Shown one piece after another: positions 7,328-15,675 of a stretch of 64,000 bases of DNA. The translations under genes were made by a program, and so were the position numbers. Every line of letters starts with the position of its first letter. Within the stretch, counting starts at the first letter, position 1. The stretch comes from UBA3839 sp963627995 (GTDB taxonomy: Bacteria > Bacteroidota > Bacteroidia > Bacteroidales > Bacteroidaceae), in assembly GCA_963627995.1 (NCBI GenBank), contig CAVGCV010000001.1, forward strand, positions 1 to 64,000, given 5' to 3'. Under the pieces are notes generated by a model. That model saw nothing but the letters and a program-made list of their open reading frames with translations, was not told the origin of the DNA and did no database searches.

Positions 7328-9517
7328 TCATTGCAGCAGTTCCACCCCGACCACTTCCGTGGCCGCTCCCTCACACAGGATATCGACCTTGAAGTCCATG
7401 AAGTCGCTATAGATGTAGAGGGGGATTGCCTCTTGGGATTCCGGGACATGGTCGAACGTGAGGCGAATCGCCGTCCCGTCCAAGTAGTTCTCCACGGGCG
7501 CAAGCGCGTCGGTCCCCCCGATCGGGCGGATGGAGAACACGGGGTCGAGCATGGAAATCACGCGCGGCAGCTCCACCCTGAGGCGGTTGTCGGGGCGCGA
7601 GAACCAGCTTTTCACCGCGTTCCACCAGCCCGGGCCTCCTGCGGCGCAGCTGTCGGCAGCGACAATCCGCACGCCGTCGCGCAACGTGCGCAGCAGCTTT
7701 TCCGGCTCGAGCGAGTAGTTCCGCAAATAGTCCTCCTTCGCCTGGCGCAGCCGCTCGTCCGCCGACCGCCGTCCGCCACGCGAGCGCAACAGGGCGTGCG
7801 TCCGCTTGTAGTCCACGTCGTCCACCCAGCAGATGCGGTCGTCGGTCATCACGATGGCGCGCACGTGCGCAATGTCGCCGAACGTCTTTCCGCCATAGTC
7901 CAGCGCCACCTCCCCCAAGTCGGCCTCGGAGTGCTGCGGGACGACGCCCAGCGTCCGGGGCACCTTCACCACGTCGTACTCGTCGCGGTACATGTCCGTG
8001 TAATGGATGCAGAGGAACACGCGGACATTCTCCAGGTCCACATCCGAGCGGTTGTTGACTCGCACGCGGGCGGCATCGTCCTTGCGCCAGAACAGCCACT
8101 CCTGCACGGGGCCGACGGAGACATCCACATAGGACTGCTCCAGCAAGAGCTGCCGGAAGCTCCCGTAAAGGTGCTCCTCGCAAAACTGCATGTCGGAGAG
8201 CAGCGCGTCGTAAGCCCCTTGGTTGCCCCGCCGGAAGAAATGGTTGTAAATCTCGCGCTGGCTCTTTTCCCGCTCGCCCCGGTCGGCGTAATGCTTCGCC
8301 TTCAGCAGGTTCGGGCTGAACAGCCCATACCCCGCCATCGTCGAGCCGTACAGACGGAGCAGGTACTGCCCCTCCGGCGTCTTATTCAGATAGGTACGCG
8401 CGCGATAGGAGTCGAGCATGTCGGTCAGCTGCTCGGCCTGCCGGGGATACTCCATCGCCGCCTGGTCGAAATACGCCATCGCCCCGCGCTCGTCGCCCTG
8501 CCGCTGGCAGAGCAGCCCCTTCAGCACCAGTGCCGGAGCGGTGCGGTCGGGATACAGGCCCGTATAGGCTTGCAGCGTCGCGCCGGCTGCGGCCAGCCGC
8601 CCGTCGGCCGGCTGCGGCAAGATCCTCACGCTGTCGGGCAGCGGCACCTCCAGGGGGGTCGCCGCCACGGCCTCCGCGCCGCCCGCCGTCCGCGCCGGAG
8701 CCTCCATGATGAGCGACAGCGACTTCAGCAGCAGCGCCTCCGCGTTGCCCGGATATTTGGAGAGGATGGACTGCGCGTGCTCCAACGCCCCGCCGGGACT
8801 GCCCGCGTACAGGTCGATGTACGCCTTGTCCTTCTCCACGCACAGCGCGTCGTACTCGCGCATGTACTTATGGTAGATGGGCGCGTAGTCCGACAGGTAC
8901 AGCAGGTACGAAGCCCGCAGTTTCCGGATGTCCCCGCGGATGGCGGACTTCAGCTCCTTGTCCCGCTCATACTGCTCGAACGCAGCGTCCGTGGCGTGGG
9001 CGGCATCCTCCTTTTTCAGAATATCGACCATCGCGAAAGGGTTGCCGTGCAGCGCGCCCAGCATCCGCCAGGCCCCGTCGCCCGCGACGAGCGACGCGCC
9101 GCCCCGCGCCGCGCTCCGCGCCAGCATCCAGACGTCGCCCAGCTGCTCGTCCTCGTCCTGCAGCTTGTACATATATTGCAGGAGCGGCAGCAGCTTGGCC
9201 TTCGCCTCCAGCACGTCGGGCGCGACGCCCGTGTAGTCCTGCCGGGCCATGCACATCAGGAAGTCGTCGAAGTTTTCCGAATTGGCCTGCGCCAGCTCCA
9301 GGGCGTTCAGCACGCGGACAGTCCGCTCGATGTCGTAGTCCCGCCCCGTCGCCAAGTCGGCCCTGTTCCCAATGGCCTCGTAGGCAGGGACGAACTTCTC
9401 TATCGGCTCGTAGTGCGCCATGTCGAGCAGCTCCGTGTCCGCCGCCGGGTGGCAGCCCAAGAGCAGCGCGAGCGCCACGGCAAGCATGGACGGGGGCGGA
9501 AGCAAGCGGTTTCTCAT
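7328..9517 (-). CDS. Large lipoprotein with helical-repeat region, unknown function
   Basis: The start was placed at 9517 because it gives a lipoprotein signal (MRNRLLP...ALLLGC, Cys22) and because the in-frame extension upstream crosses the promoter. The mature 708 residues are mostly helical with TPR-like spacing in the first 400 (for example YDQAAMEYPRQAEQLTDML), then a beta-rich part with VRVNNRSDVDLENVRVFL, which looks like an FxLYD-type domain. No catalytic motif is seen. It would be an anchored periplasmic or outer-membrane scaffold. It opens the unit with comM and the phosphoesterase, with a TAnnTTTG box 36 bp before the start. Confidence 0.7.
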   Translation of the reverse strand: MRNRLLPPPSMLAVALALLLGCHPAADTELLDMAHYEPIEKFVPAYEAIGNRADLATGRDYDIERTVRVLNALELAQANSENFDDFLMCMARQDYTGVAPDVLEAKAKLLPLLQYMYKLQDEDEQLGDVWMLARSAARGGASLVAGDGAWRMLGALHGNPFAMVDILKKEDAAHATDAAFEQYERDKELKSAIRGDIRKLRASYLLYLSDYAPIYHKYMREYDALCVEKDKAYIDLYAGSPGGALEHAQSILSKYPGNAEALLLKSLSLIMEAPARTAGGAEAVAATPLEVPLPDSVRILPQPADGRLAAAGATLQAYTGLYPDRTAPALVLKGLLCQRQGDERGAMAYFDQAAMEYPRQAEQLTDMLDSYRARTYLNKTPEGQYLLRLYGSTMAGYGLFSPNLLKAKHYADRGEREKSQREIYNHFFRRGNQGAYDALLSDMQFCEEHLYGSFRQLLLEQSYVDVSVGPVQEWLFWRKDDAARVRVNNRSDVDLENVRVFLCIHYTDMYRDEYDVVKVPRTLGVVPQHSEADLGEVALDYGGKTFGDIAHVRAIVMTDDRICWVDDVDYKRTHALLRSRGGRRSADERLRQAKEDYLRNYSLEPEKLLRTLRDGVRIVAADSCAAGGPGWWNAVKSWFSRPDNRLRVELPRVISMLDPVFSIRPIGGTDALAPVENYLDGTAIRLTFDHVPESQEAIPLYIYSDFMDFKVDILCEGAATEVVGVELLQ

Positions 9518-9552
9518 GGTATTCGCGTCAGTCAGAAGGATAGGTTTTGCTG

Positions 9553-9560
9553 CAAAGGTA
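9553..9560 (-). promoter_or_regulatory. TAnnTTTG box for the lipoprotein-comM unit
   Basis: TACCTTTG on the minus strand, 36 bp before the start at 9517; it matches the Bacteroidota -7 element. Confidence 0.6.
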
Positions 9561-9659
9561 ATGATTTTTTGCAAGTTCCCCCTCCTTTCCGCCCCTTTCC
9601 GCCACGACACGCCGCATTCACTCCCGACAAAAGGCGTGGCCAGGGGCCTGCAAAAAGAA

Positions 9660-9687
9660 TGCGGCCTTGTCTCACGACAAAGCCGCA
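9660..9687. terminator. Hairpin between the lipoprotein and Cthe_2159-like genes
   Basis: Arms 9660-9671 and 9676-9687 pair with one mismatch. Reading leftward it is followed by TTCTTTTTG, reading rightward by a TTTTT run at 9693. It could end the minus-strand gene that stops at 9937. The remainder of 9561-9936 is AT-rich; TACTTTTG-like and TAACTTTG-like boxes occur but no gene starts nearby and I see no coding region. Confidence 0.6.
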
Positions 9688-9936
9688 CAATGTTTTTAAG
9701 AGTTACAAACCTTTTAATTTGACTTCTATAACTTCACAGCTAAAAACGAAGTCGTAAATACTTTTGTGATTGGATATACGAAATTTGCTTTTCCTATTTT
9801 ATTTTAGCACTGCAAAGTTATGTCTTTTGGATTAAACCTCCAAACATGGAGGCAGGTTTTTCTGTGTTAATTTTCGTTACGGCCGCCTGTTCGCGCGCAC
9901 GCCCCGTCTGTTCTCCGAATTTTAACATTTCCCGCG

Positions 9937-11814
9937 TCAGAGCGACACGAAATTCGAAGAGAACGCAATGGTCTTGAGCGTCGTCGCGCCCGTGCACGAG
10001 CCGCCCACATAGAAGCCGTTCCACTCGCTCTCGCAGCCGGTGGGGGCGGACGTGCCCGTCACCACCTTGTAGGAAGACCCCCTGGCGAATCCCGGGCACG
10101 ACACGAGCGAGTAGCTGCCGCTGAACGAGAACGGGAGTTTCAGCGTGAAGTAGTTGGTGGCGTTGTCCGACGACTGCACGCTCAGGTAGCGTCCGCCGGT
10201 GAGCGAGACCGACCTCAGCAGGGCGGTCGGCTGCGTCGCGGTCGACGCCGTCGGCACGCTGGGGGCGTTGTTGCCCTGCGCCGACCCTATGGTGAAGAGG
10301 TAGCCGCCGCTCACGCGGATGGCCGCGTTGTCGCAGTCGATGCCCTCCTCGGGCGCGCCCTTGGCCGACGCCGCCACCAGCACGCCGCCGGAGATGGTGA
10401 TGCAGCCCGTGGTGTTGCCGTTGCAGTCCACCGCGTCGTTGCCCGTGGAGTAGGCATAGACGCGTCCGCCGCTGATGGTGATGGAGGTCGCCGCATTGAT
10501 GGCGTCGTCGTATGCCTTGACATAGAGGTCGCCGCCGCTGACGGTGATGCCCGACTTCGACTCCAGGCCCTCCGAGCCGTCGGTCGACGTGGAGAGCGTG
10601 ATGTCGCCGCCGTCGATGGTGATGTCGCCCGCCGCGCGGACTGCCTTCGAGTAGGTGGCGTCGCTGCCCGACGTGTCGCCGCCGGGGCCGAAGCCGCCGC
10701 CACCCCCGCCGCCGGGACGTCCGCCTCCGCCGCCCCAGCTGTTTCCGCCCGACGAGCCGAACGTCGCGCCCGTCGTGGCGATGTCCACCGTGCCGCCGTG
10801 GATGGCCAGGTCGTCCTTGGCCTTGATGCCCTTCGCGCCCCTGCCCGACGCCTTGACCGCCAGCGTACCGCCGTTGATGGTGATGAGCGAGTCGGCCTTG
10901 ACGGCATCGCACGTGTCGGCGGCCGTCGTGATTGCCAGCGTGCCGCCGTTCAGCATCAGCTGCCCGTTCCATTCGTCGGTCGCGTCGTCGGTGATTTCCG
11001 CCTGCACGCCGTCGCCGCCCGTGCCGCCGATGGTCACGGTGCCGCCGTTCATGCGGAAGTACTGCCCGGCGTGGATGCCGTCTTTCACGGCCGACGCGAC
11101 GGTCAGCCTGCCCAGCGTCTTCTTCAGCAGGCAGTATTCCTTGGTCTTGATGGCGTGGGCATAGTTGCCGCTCACCGTCAGCGAGCCGCCTTTCGAGAAC
11201 TCGGGATGCCCCTTCACGTAGAGGCACGCCTTGTGGTCGTCGTTCGCCGCGTCGGCCAGCACGTTCTCCGTACCCTCGGCCAGCTCGATGTCGATGGTCT
11301 TGCCGCAAAGGATGTTCACCGCCGGCCCCGACAGGCTCGTGAGGTCCAGCCCGTTGAAAATCATGCGGCACTTGTACGAGCCGTTATAGGTGAACGCGCC
11401 GTCGGGCGATGTTCCCGAGAGCGAGAAGGTGAGCTTGTCGGCGGTGTTGGTGGAGGTGACGGTCACATGCGCGCCGGCCGTCTCATACGTCACGCCGCTC
11501 ACGCTGGCGGGGACGGTGACGGTGGCTGTCGCGCCGTCGTATTTTATATATACGATGCCGTCGTCGTCGATGGAGGGAAACACGGGCTTCTCGAACGTGA
11601 TGCTGTCGATGTCCGAAAGCAGGAATGTGTTGCCGCCGATGGTGACGCTGCTCCCATCGGCCGTGTACACGAACGCCGTGCCGCCCGCCACACCCACTTC
11701 CGTGTAAGTCTGGCCTTTGCACACATACATTGTGGACTGGCCGTGCGCACTCCCTGCGCCCAGCGCCAGCACCACGCCGGCGAGAGCCCTTGTCAAGCTG
11801 TTCCGAATTTTCAT
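9937..11814 (-). CDS. Secreted Cthe_2159-family carbohydrate-binding beta-helix protein
   Basis: The 625-residue product has a signal peptide (MKIRNSLTRALAGVVLALGAG, cleavage near HGQS). From about residue 90 it shows the repeating (I/V)xI(N/S)GGxV/L pattern of a right-handed beta helix, as in the Cthe_2159 family (DUF4353, annotated as carbohydrate-binding), whose founding member binds polygalacturonate. A glycine-rich linker (GGGGGRPGGGGGGGFGPGG) interrupts the helix near residue 370, a position where many family members carry such a loop. The N-terminal 80 residues (TITF-type, LSDIDSITF) form a short Prevotella-type beta module. No catalytic residues are evident. A promoter box lies at 11854-11861 and a repeat shared with the next gene upstream at 11955-11988. 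Confidence 0.82.
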   Translation of the reverse strand: MKIRNSLTRALAGVVLALGAGSAHGQSTMYVCKGQTYTEVGVAGGTAFVYTADGSSVTIGGNTFLLSDIDSITFEKPVFPSIDDDGIVYIKYDGATATVTVPASVSGVTYETAGAHVTVTSTNTADKLTFSLSGTSPDGAFTYNGSYKCRMIFNGLDLTSLSGPAVNILCGKTIDIELAEGTENVLADAANDDHKACLYVKGHPEFSKGGSLTVSGNYAHAIKTKEYCLLKKTLGRLTVASAVKDGIHAGQYFRMNGGTVTIGGTGGDGVQAEITDDATDEWNGQLMLNGGTLAITTAADTCDAVKADSLITINGGTLAVKASGRGAKGIKAKDDLAIHGGTVDIATTGATFGSSGGNSWGGGGGRPGGGGGGGFGPGGDTSGSDATYSKAVRAAGDITIDGGDITLSTSTDGSEGLESKSGITVSGGDLYVKAYDDAINAATSITISGGRVYAYSTGNDAVDCNGNTTGCITISGGVLVAASAKGAPEEGIDCDNAAIRVSGGYLFTIGSAQGNNAPSVPTASTATQPTALLRSVSLTGGRYLSVQSSDNATNYFTLKLPFSFSGSYSLVSCPGFARGSSYKVVTGTSAPTGCESEWNGFYVGGSCTGATTLKTIAFSSNFVSL

Positions 11815-11853
11815 ATTTACATGTCAGTTAGTATCTTCCCTAAAAAATCGACA

Positions 11854-11861
11854 CAAAAGTA
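11854..11861 (-). promoter_or_regulatory. TAnnTTTG box for the Cthe_2159-like gene
   Basis: TACTTTTG on the minus strand, 40 bp before the start at 11814. Confidence 0.6.
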
Positions 11862-11954
11862 GGGATTTCCGAAGACAAATCGCCAATTCTGCGGAAAAAA
11901 AGTTACAAAACACCGAAAACAAGGCCCTCCGGCAACCCTTTTGCTGCATGGCGG

Positions 11955-11988
11955 TGCTTCCTTTATATATATAGGTGTGGACGGAAGG
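11955..11988 (-). repeat. TATA-hairpin repeat, copy A
   Basis: TGCTTCCTTTATATATATA followed after a few bases by GGACGGAAGG; the CTTCC and GGAAG ends can pair. Nearly the same text is found at 13148-13183. Both copies lie 140-220 bp before a secreted beta-helix-like gene. Confidence 0.6.
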
Positions 11989-12080
11989 CGCAAGCGTTGC
12001 CCGAGTCCGAGTTTTCTTCTATGCAGCCCCTTTCCGGACTGTCTTCCGAACATCCGCCAATGGCATTCCAGACAAATAAA

Positions 12081-12119
12081 AAAAGACCGCCCCGCCTCCA
12101 CCAAGAGAGAGGGGCGGCA
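12081..12119 (-). terminator. Terminator after the second beta-helix-like gene
   Basis: On the minus strand CCGCCCC (12111-12117) pairs with GGGGCGG (12087-12093) across a 17-nt loop, followed by a T-rich run (TTTTTTTATTTG). It lies about 50-80 bp after the gene end. Confidence 0.65.
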
Positions 12120-12174
12120 CGGCGCACGGCGGCCGGGGCCTGTGTCGGGCCCGCTCCGTCATGCCGTCACACCT

Positions 12175-12966
12175 TCACCACTTTCTGCCCGTCCACGACA
12201 TAGACGCCGCGCGGCGGGGTGCGTCGCTTTCTGCCGTACCGATGCCCACGGATGTCGGGAGGATGACCGCCTCGCCGGTCACCACCCCGCCGTCCTTTTT
12301 CAGCGTGCCGCCGTCGAACGCCGCGCCCTCGGGCGTGAGGACATGACAGCCCTCAAGCGCCACAGAGTTGAAGCCGTCGATGCTGCCCCGCTTCGCCCCC
12401 GCGGCGCGCACGGTGGCGTTCTCGATGGCGAGAAACCCACCGCCATCGCCTGCGATTCCATACGCCTGGCCCGTGGCGGTGAGGTCGAGGCCGCGGATGG
12501 TGCAGAGCGCGCCGGCGCGCACGCCGATGCCGGTGTTCCCTGCAATGCAGGCGAGCGAGGGCGATTCAGCCCCGGACTTCCCTGCAATCACGGTGGATGA
12601 GTCCATGAGGATGCAGGGCCAATCGCCGGATGTCACCGCGCACCGCCCCTCCACCTCGATGGTCAGACTGCTCACGCCTATGTTCTCGATGCAACTGATG
12701 TCGTGCGCCGTCCCAATGGAGGCATTCCTGAGGCGCAGCGTCCGGGCCGCGGGGTCGTAGGCGACGGTGCCGCCCTGCACGCCGGGGATGACGGAGAGGT
12801 CGGCCCTGTTCGCGTCGGTCACCTGCACGCCGCAAATCTTCAGCCCGTAGTCCTCGGCCTGCGCGGGCGCGGCCCACAGCGCGGCCAGCGCCACGGCGAG
12901 CAGGAGCGGCCAGCCTCTTCCCGCGGGCAGTCCGCCGGAGGACAGATGTCGTAGCTGTTTATTCAT
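12175..12966 (-). CDS. Secreted beta-helix-like protein with frameshifted C-terminus
   Basis: The 263-residue frame has a signal peptide (LLLAVALAALWAAPAQAED) and a beta-rich body with short alternating strands (LTIEVEGRCAV, LCTIRGLDLTATG, LAIENATVRAAG), resembling a small parallel beta helix. The open frame ends in PRRAASMSWTGRKW, but a 2-base shift in the run CGCCGCGCGGCG near 12210-12216 would give RRGVYVVDGQKVVKV with stop at 12167-12169. That alternative is exactly the tail expected on Prevotella secreted proteins, so the gene has either a real frameshift, a slippery or phase-variable GC run, or a sequencing error. Function unknown. No clear promoter box was found. Confidence 0.65.
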   Translation of the reverse strand: MNKQLRHLSSGGLPAGRGWPLLLAVALAALWAAPAQAEDYGLKICGVQVTDANRADLSVIPGVQGGTVAYDPAARTLRLRNASIGTAHDISCIENIGVSSLTIEVEGRCAVTSGDWPCILMDSSTVIAGKSGAESPSLACIAGNTGIGVRAGALCTIRGLDLTATGQAYGIAGDGGGFLAIENATVRAAGAKRGSIDGFNSVALEGCHVLTPEGAAFDGGTLKKDGGVVTGEAVILPTSVGIGTAESDAPRRAASMSWTGRKW

Positions 12967-13147
12967 GGTGGTGTTGTTTTTGGACGGTGGATAAAAAGCG
13001 AATCACGCCGCCGCGCGTGCTTCTCCAAGCATCCCATCGGCGCGCGTGCGGCCTCGGTGGCGAATGTAGGTAAAAAAACTGTTGTATTCACCCCCTCGAC
13101 TGTTAAGTGTTCCTAAACGTTGCGAATGAGAGGACTGCGGGGCCGGC

Positions 13148-13183
13148 TGCTTCCTTTATATATATGTGCCGGCGGACGGAAGG
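13148..13183 (-). repeat. TATA-hairpin repeat, copy B
   Basis: TGCTTCCTTTATATATAT, a short spacer, then GGACGGAAGG, as at 11955-11988. It lies upstream of the gene starting at 12966. Confidence 0.6.
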
Positions 13184-13260
13184 GGCGGGACTGTCCGGGG
13201 TGCAGGGACGCGGCAGCAGACGGTGCAAGCCGTTGGGAATGTTGGGGTTGGCATCCGCGT

Positions 13261-13374
13261 GGAAAACACTGCGGAGGAGCGCCCGGAACCTCCGCGGAGA
13301 AAAATATTTTCGTCCGCGGACGGAATTTATTTTCTCCGCGGAGCGCGGGGCAAAACACTGCGGAGGTTTTTCGG
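13261..13374 (+). repeat. Phased-dyad intergenic element, copy 2
   Basis: Cores at 13269-13274, 13292-13297, 13314-13319, 13336-13341 and 13358-13363 give centre spacings of 23, 22, 22 and 22 bp. It begins GGAAAACACTGCGGAG, and unusually its last unit also carries the AAAACACTGCGGAGG prefix. It sits between two minus-strand genes; the rest of 12967-13481 holds no gene I can support. Confidence 0.92.
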
Positions 13375-13481
13375 AAAATGCAAGCCTCTGCGTTCCAGCC
13401 ACTTAGAGTAGACGGCAAGGAGGCTGGCGCAAAAAGGCCGACAGGGGAAAGAAGGAGAAAGGAGGAGGGGCGGGGGTGGCG

Positions 13482-14786
13482 CTACTCCCCCTCGCAGAGA
13501 AAGTCGGGCGTGCGGCGCATATACTCGTAGCCGAAGCGGCAGCGGAGGCAGTCGCGCGGCTCGCAGTAGCGGCGCGTGAGCTGCAGGAGGGCCTGGCTGT
13601 CGGCGGCCGACTCGCACGCGACGCCGGCCTCGCGCCACGCCGCGACGACGGCGTTGCGCTCGGGCTCCAGCTGCTCCAGCAGCTGCACGGCGCGGTCGCA
13701 CAGCGCCGTGTCGGACTTGTAGCGCCCGTAGGCGAAGAGCATCGAGGAGACGGCGTTCACGATGAGCAGGTTCTTCGATGGAATGGAGAGTTTCCGGTCG
13801 GCGCGCGCCGACGGCTGCGAGCGGAACGTGTAGTGCGTCTGCCAAAAGTCGCTGACGCGGGTGTCGAGCAGGGCGTGGAGGGCGGGGACGTCGGGCGCGT
13901 CGATGAGGCGCGCGAGGGTGAGCCGCCGCTCGCAGTAGAGCATGGCGAGCTGGGCGATGCGCACGTGCGGGAAGTTCTGCGGGCGCAGGCGCAGGAAGCG
14001 CCACGCCGACACGTCGATGGGTGCGAGCGAGAACTTGCGGCGGAGGTGGGCGTACTCGCGGCGGAGGCGGGCGAAATAGTCGGTGGAACCGTGGCCTTCC
14101 TCCTCCAGAAAGCCGGCCTGGCCGAAGAACACCGCCTCGACCTGGAACAGGTCGTCGCGGTGCTTCGCCACCGCCCCGAGGGGGACGGACTGCGCCCAGC
14201 GCTCGAAGGCGTCGCCGTTGATGCCGAAGCCGAAATGGCGGGCCACGGTGACGAAGAGCGTGTCTTCCCAGCTCATGCCGCACGCCTGCCGCCGCTGCGC
14301 GATTTGCGCCGTGCGCTCCTCGAGCCGCTCCACGCGGAGCGCCGACAGCCAGCCGTGCACGCGCAGCGGCGGCAGCGAGGCGACCACGCCGCGGCAGCGG
14401 GGGAAGGCGTCGGAGCGCGACAGGCGCTCGTAGTTGCGGCGGACGTGGTCGGGGACGGGCAGGACGAACTGGGGGATGAGGCGGGCGGGGTCGCCGGGGT
14501 AGGCGACGGGCGTGTCGGCCTCGCCCACCACGTGCAGCACCACGCTGGCGTAGGCCGCGTCGGCGTGGTGGCGGTGGCGGTACCAGTCGGAGGCGCGGGT
14601 GTGCACCTCCACGTTCCCCACCCACAGCCGCCCGCCTATCTTCACCTTGGCGTTGAAGAAGTCCGGGCCGGCGTCGCCGTTGTGCATGCCGGGGCTGACG
14701 ACTTCCAGCCGCCGGCCGTCCGTCGTGAAGAGTTCGCGCAGGGGGAGAATCTTGTGTTTCCACACATAGTGGAGCAGCTGTTCCAT
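13482..14786 (-). CDS. DUF2851 family protein
   Basis: The start at 14786 (MEQLLHYVWKHKILP) is chosen because family members begin with this text and the upstream extension overlaps dapB. The 434-residue product has the conserved PGMHNGDAGPDFFNAKVKI and GNVEVHTRASDW motifs near residues 30-65 that define DUF2851, a family found almost only in Bacteroidota. The acidic and His residues (HNxDAGPDF, GNVEVH) look like a metal site of a nuclease-type fold, but no activity is established. A cysteine cluster (CEPRDCLRC) lies near the C-terminus. It is divergent from dapB and has its own TAnnTTTG box. Confidence 0.85.
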   Translation of the reverse strand: MEQLLHYVWKHKILPLRELFTTDGRRLEVVSPGMHNGDAGPDFFNAKVKIGGRLWVGNVEVHTRASDWYRHRHHADAAYASVVLHVVGEADTPVAYPGDPARLIPQFVLPVPDHVRRNYERLSRSDAFPRCRGVVASLPPLRVHGWLSALRVERLEERTAQIAQRRQACGMSWEDTLFVTVARHFGFGINGDAFERWAQSVPLGAVAKHRDDLFQVEAVFFGQAGFLEEEGHGSTDYFARLRREYAHLRRKFSLAPIDVSAWRFLRLRPQNFPHVRIAQLAMLYCERRLTLARLIDAPDVPALHALLDTRVSDFWQTHYTFRSQPSARADRKLSIPSKNLLIVNAVSSMLFAYGRYKSDTALCDRAVQLLEQLEPERNAVVAAWREAGVACESAADSQALLQLTRRYCEPRDCLRCRFGYEYMRRTPDFLCEGE

Positions 14787-14855
14787 GGCTTGGGCAGATT
14801 GGGCGGGGGGAAGGCGGCGGCGGGCGCGGCCTTCCCGCAGTATTAAAAAACCTTT

Positions 14856-14863
14856 CAAAATTA
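14856..14863 (-). promoter_or_regulatory. TAnnTTTG box for the DUF2851 gene
   Basis: TAATTTTG on the minus strand, 70 bp before the start at 14786. Confidence 0.45.
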
Positions 14864-14884
14864 AGCATTCACGCGGAATTTGCG

Positions 14885-14892
14885 TAAATTTG
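14885..14892 (+). promoter_or_regulatory. TAnnTTTG box for dapB
   Basis: TAAATTTG, 22 bp before the dapB ATG, so the leader would be very short. Confidence 0.6.
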
Positions 14893-14913
14893 CCCATAAA
14901 ATCCGCACCAAGC

Positions 14914-15669
14914 ATGAAAATAGCACTCATCGGATATGGGAAAATGGGCAAGATGATAGAGCAGATTGCCCGGGGCCGCGGCCACGAGATTGTGAGCGTC
15001 ATCGACATCGACAACCAGCAGGACTTCGGGTCGGAGGCGTTCGGGAGCGCGGACGTGGCCATCGAGTTCACCGCCCCGCAAGCGGCCTACGGCAACTGCC
15101 TGCGGGCGTGGGCGGCCGGCGTGAAGGTGGTCAGCGGCTCGACGGGCTGGCTGGAGGAGCACGCCGACGACGTGCGCAAGGCCTGCGCCGAGGGGGGCAA
15201 GACGCTGTTCTGGGCCTCGAACTTCAGCGTGGGCGTGGCCATCTTCGCGGCCGTCAGCAAGCACCTGGCGCGCATCATGAACCAGTTTCCGCAGTACGAC
15301 GTGAAGATGTGCGAGACGCACCACGTCCACAAGCTGGACGCGCCCAGCGGAACGGCCATCACCCTGGCCGAGGGCATCGTCGAAAGCCTCGACCGCAAGA
15401 CCGGCTGGACGCGCGGCACGCTGCAGGCACCGGACGGGACGGTGACGGGCACGGAGGCGTGCGCGGCCGACCTGCTGCCCATCAGCAGCGTCCGCCGCGA
15501 CGAGGTGCCGGGCATCCACACGGTTGCCTACGACTCGGAGGCCGACTGCATCAGCATCACGCACGACGCGCACTCGCGCAAGGGGTTCGCGCTGGGCGCG
15601 GTGCTGGCGGCGGAATACACGGCGCAGCACCAGGGGCTGCTGACGACGGACGACCTTTTCAAATTCTGA
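14914..15669 (+). CDS. dapB: 4-hydroxy-tetrahydrodipicolinate reductase
   Basis: The 251-residue protein reduces 4-hydroxy-tetrahydrodipicolinate with NAD(P)H in lysine/diaminopimelate synthesis in the cytoplasm. It begins MKIALIGYGKMGKMI, a nucleotide-binding glycine motif, and has the family signature HHVHKLDAPSGTAI, in which His and Lys are the catalytic pair. Length matches the family. The ATG at 14914 is preferred over the longer frame because the upstream part overlaps the DUF2851 gene and its promoter. lepB follows after 6 bp. A diaminopimelate dehydrogenase gene is encoded in the same window (31874). Confidence 0.95.
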   Translation: MKIALIGYGKMGKMIEQIARGRGHEIVSVIDIDNQQDFGSEAFGSADVAIEFTAPQAAYGNCLRAWAAGVKVVSGSTGWLEEHADDVRKACAEGGKTLFWASNFSVGVAIFAAVSKHLARIMNQFPQYDVKMCETHHVHKLDAPSGTAITLAEGIVESLDRKTGWTRGTLQAPDGTVTGTEACAADLLPISSVRRDEVPGIHTVAYDSEADCISITHDAHSRKGFALGAVLAAEYTAQHQGLLTTDDLFKF

Positions 15670-15675
15670 CGGCCC

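Noticed and set aside
12368..12760. Plus-strand frame antisense to the second beta-helix-like gene
   Set aside because: The minus-strand gene has a signal peptide and a coherent strand pattern; the antisense text has neither.
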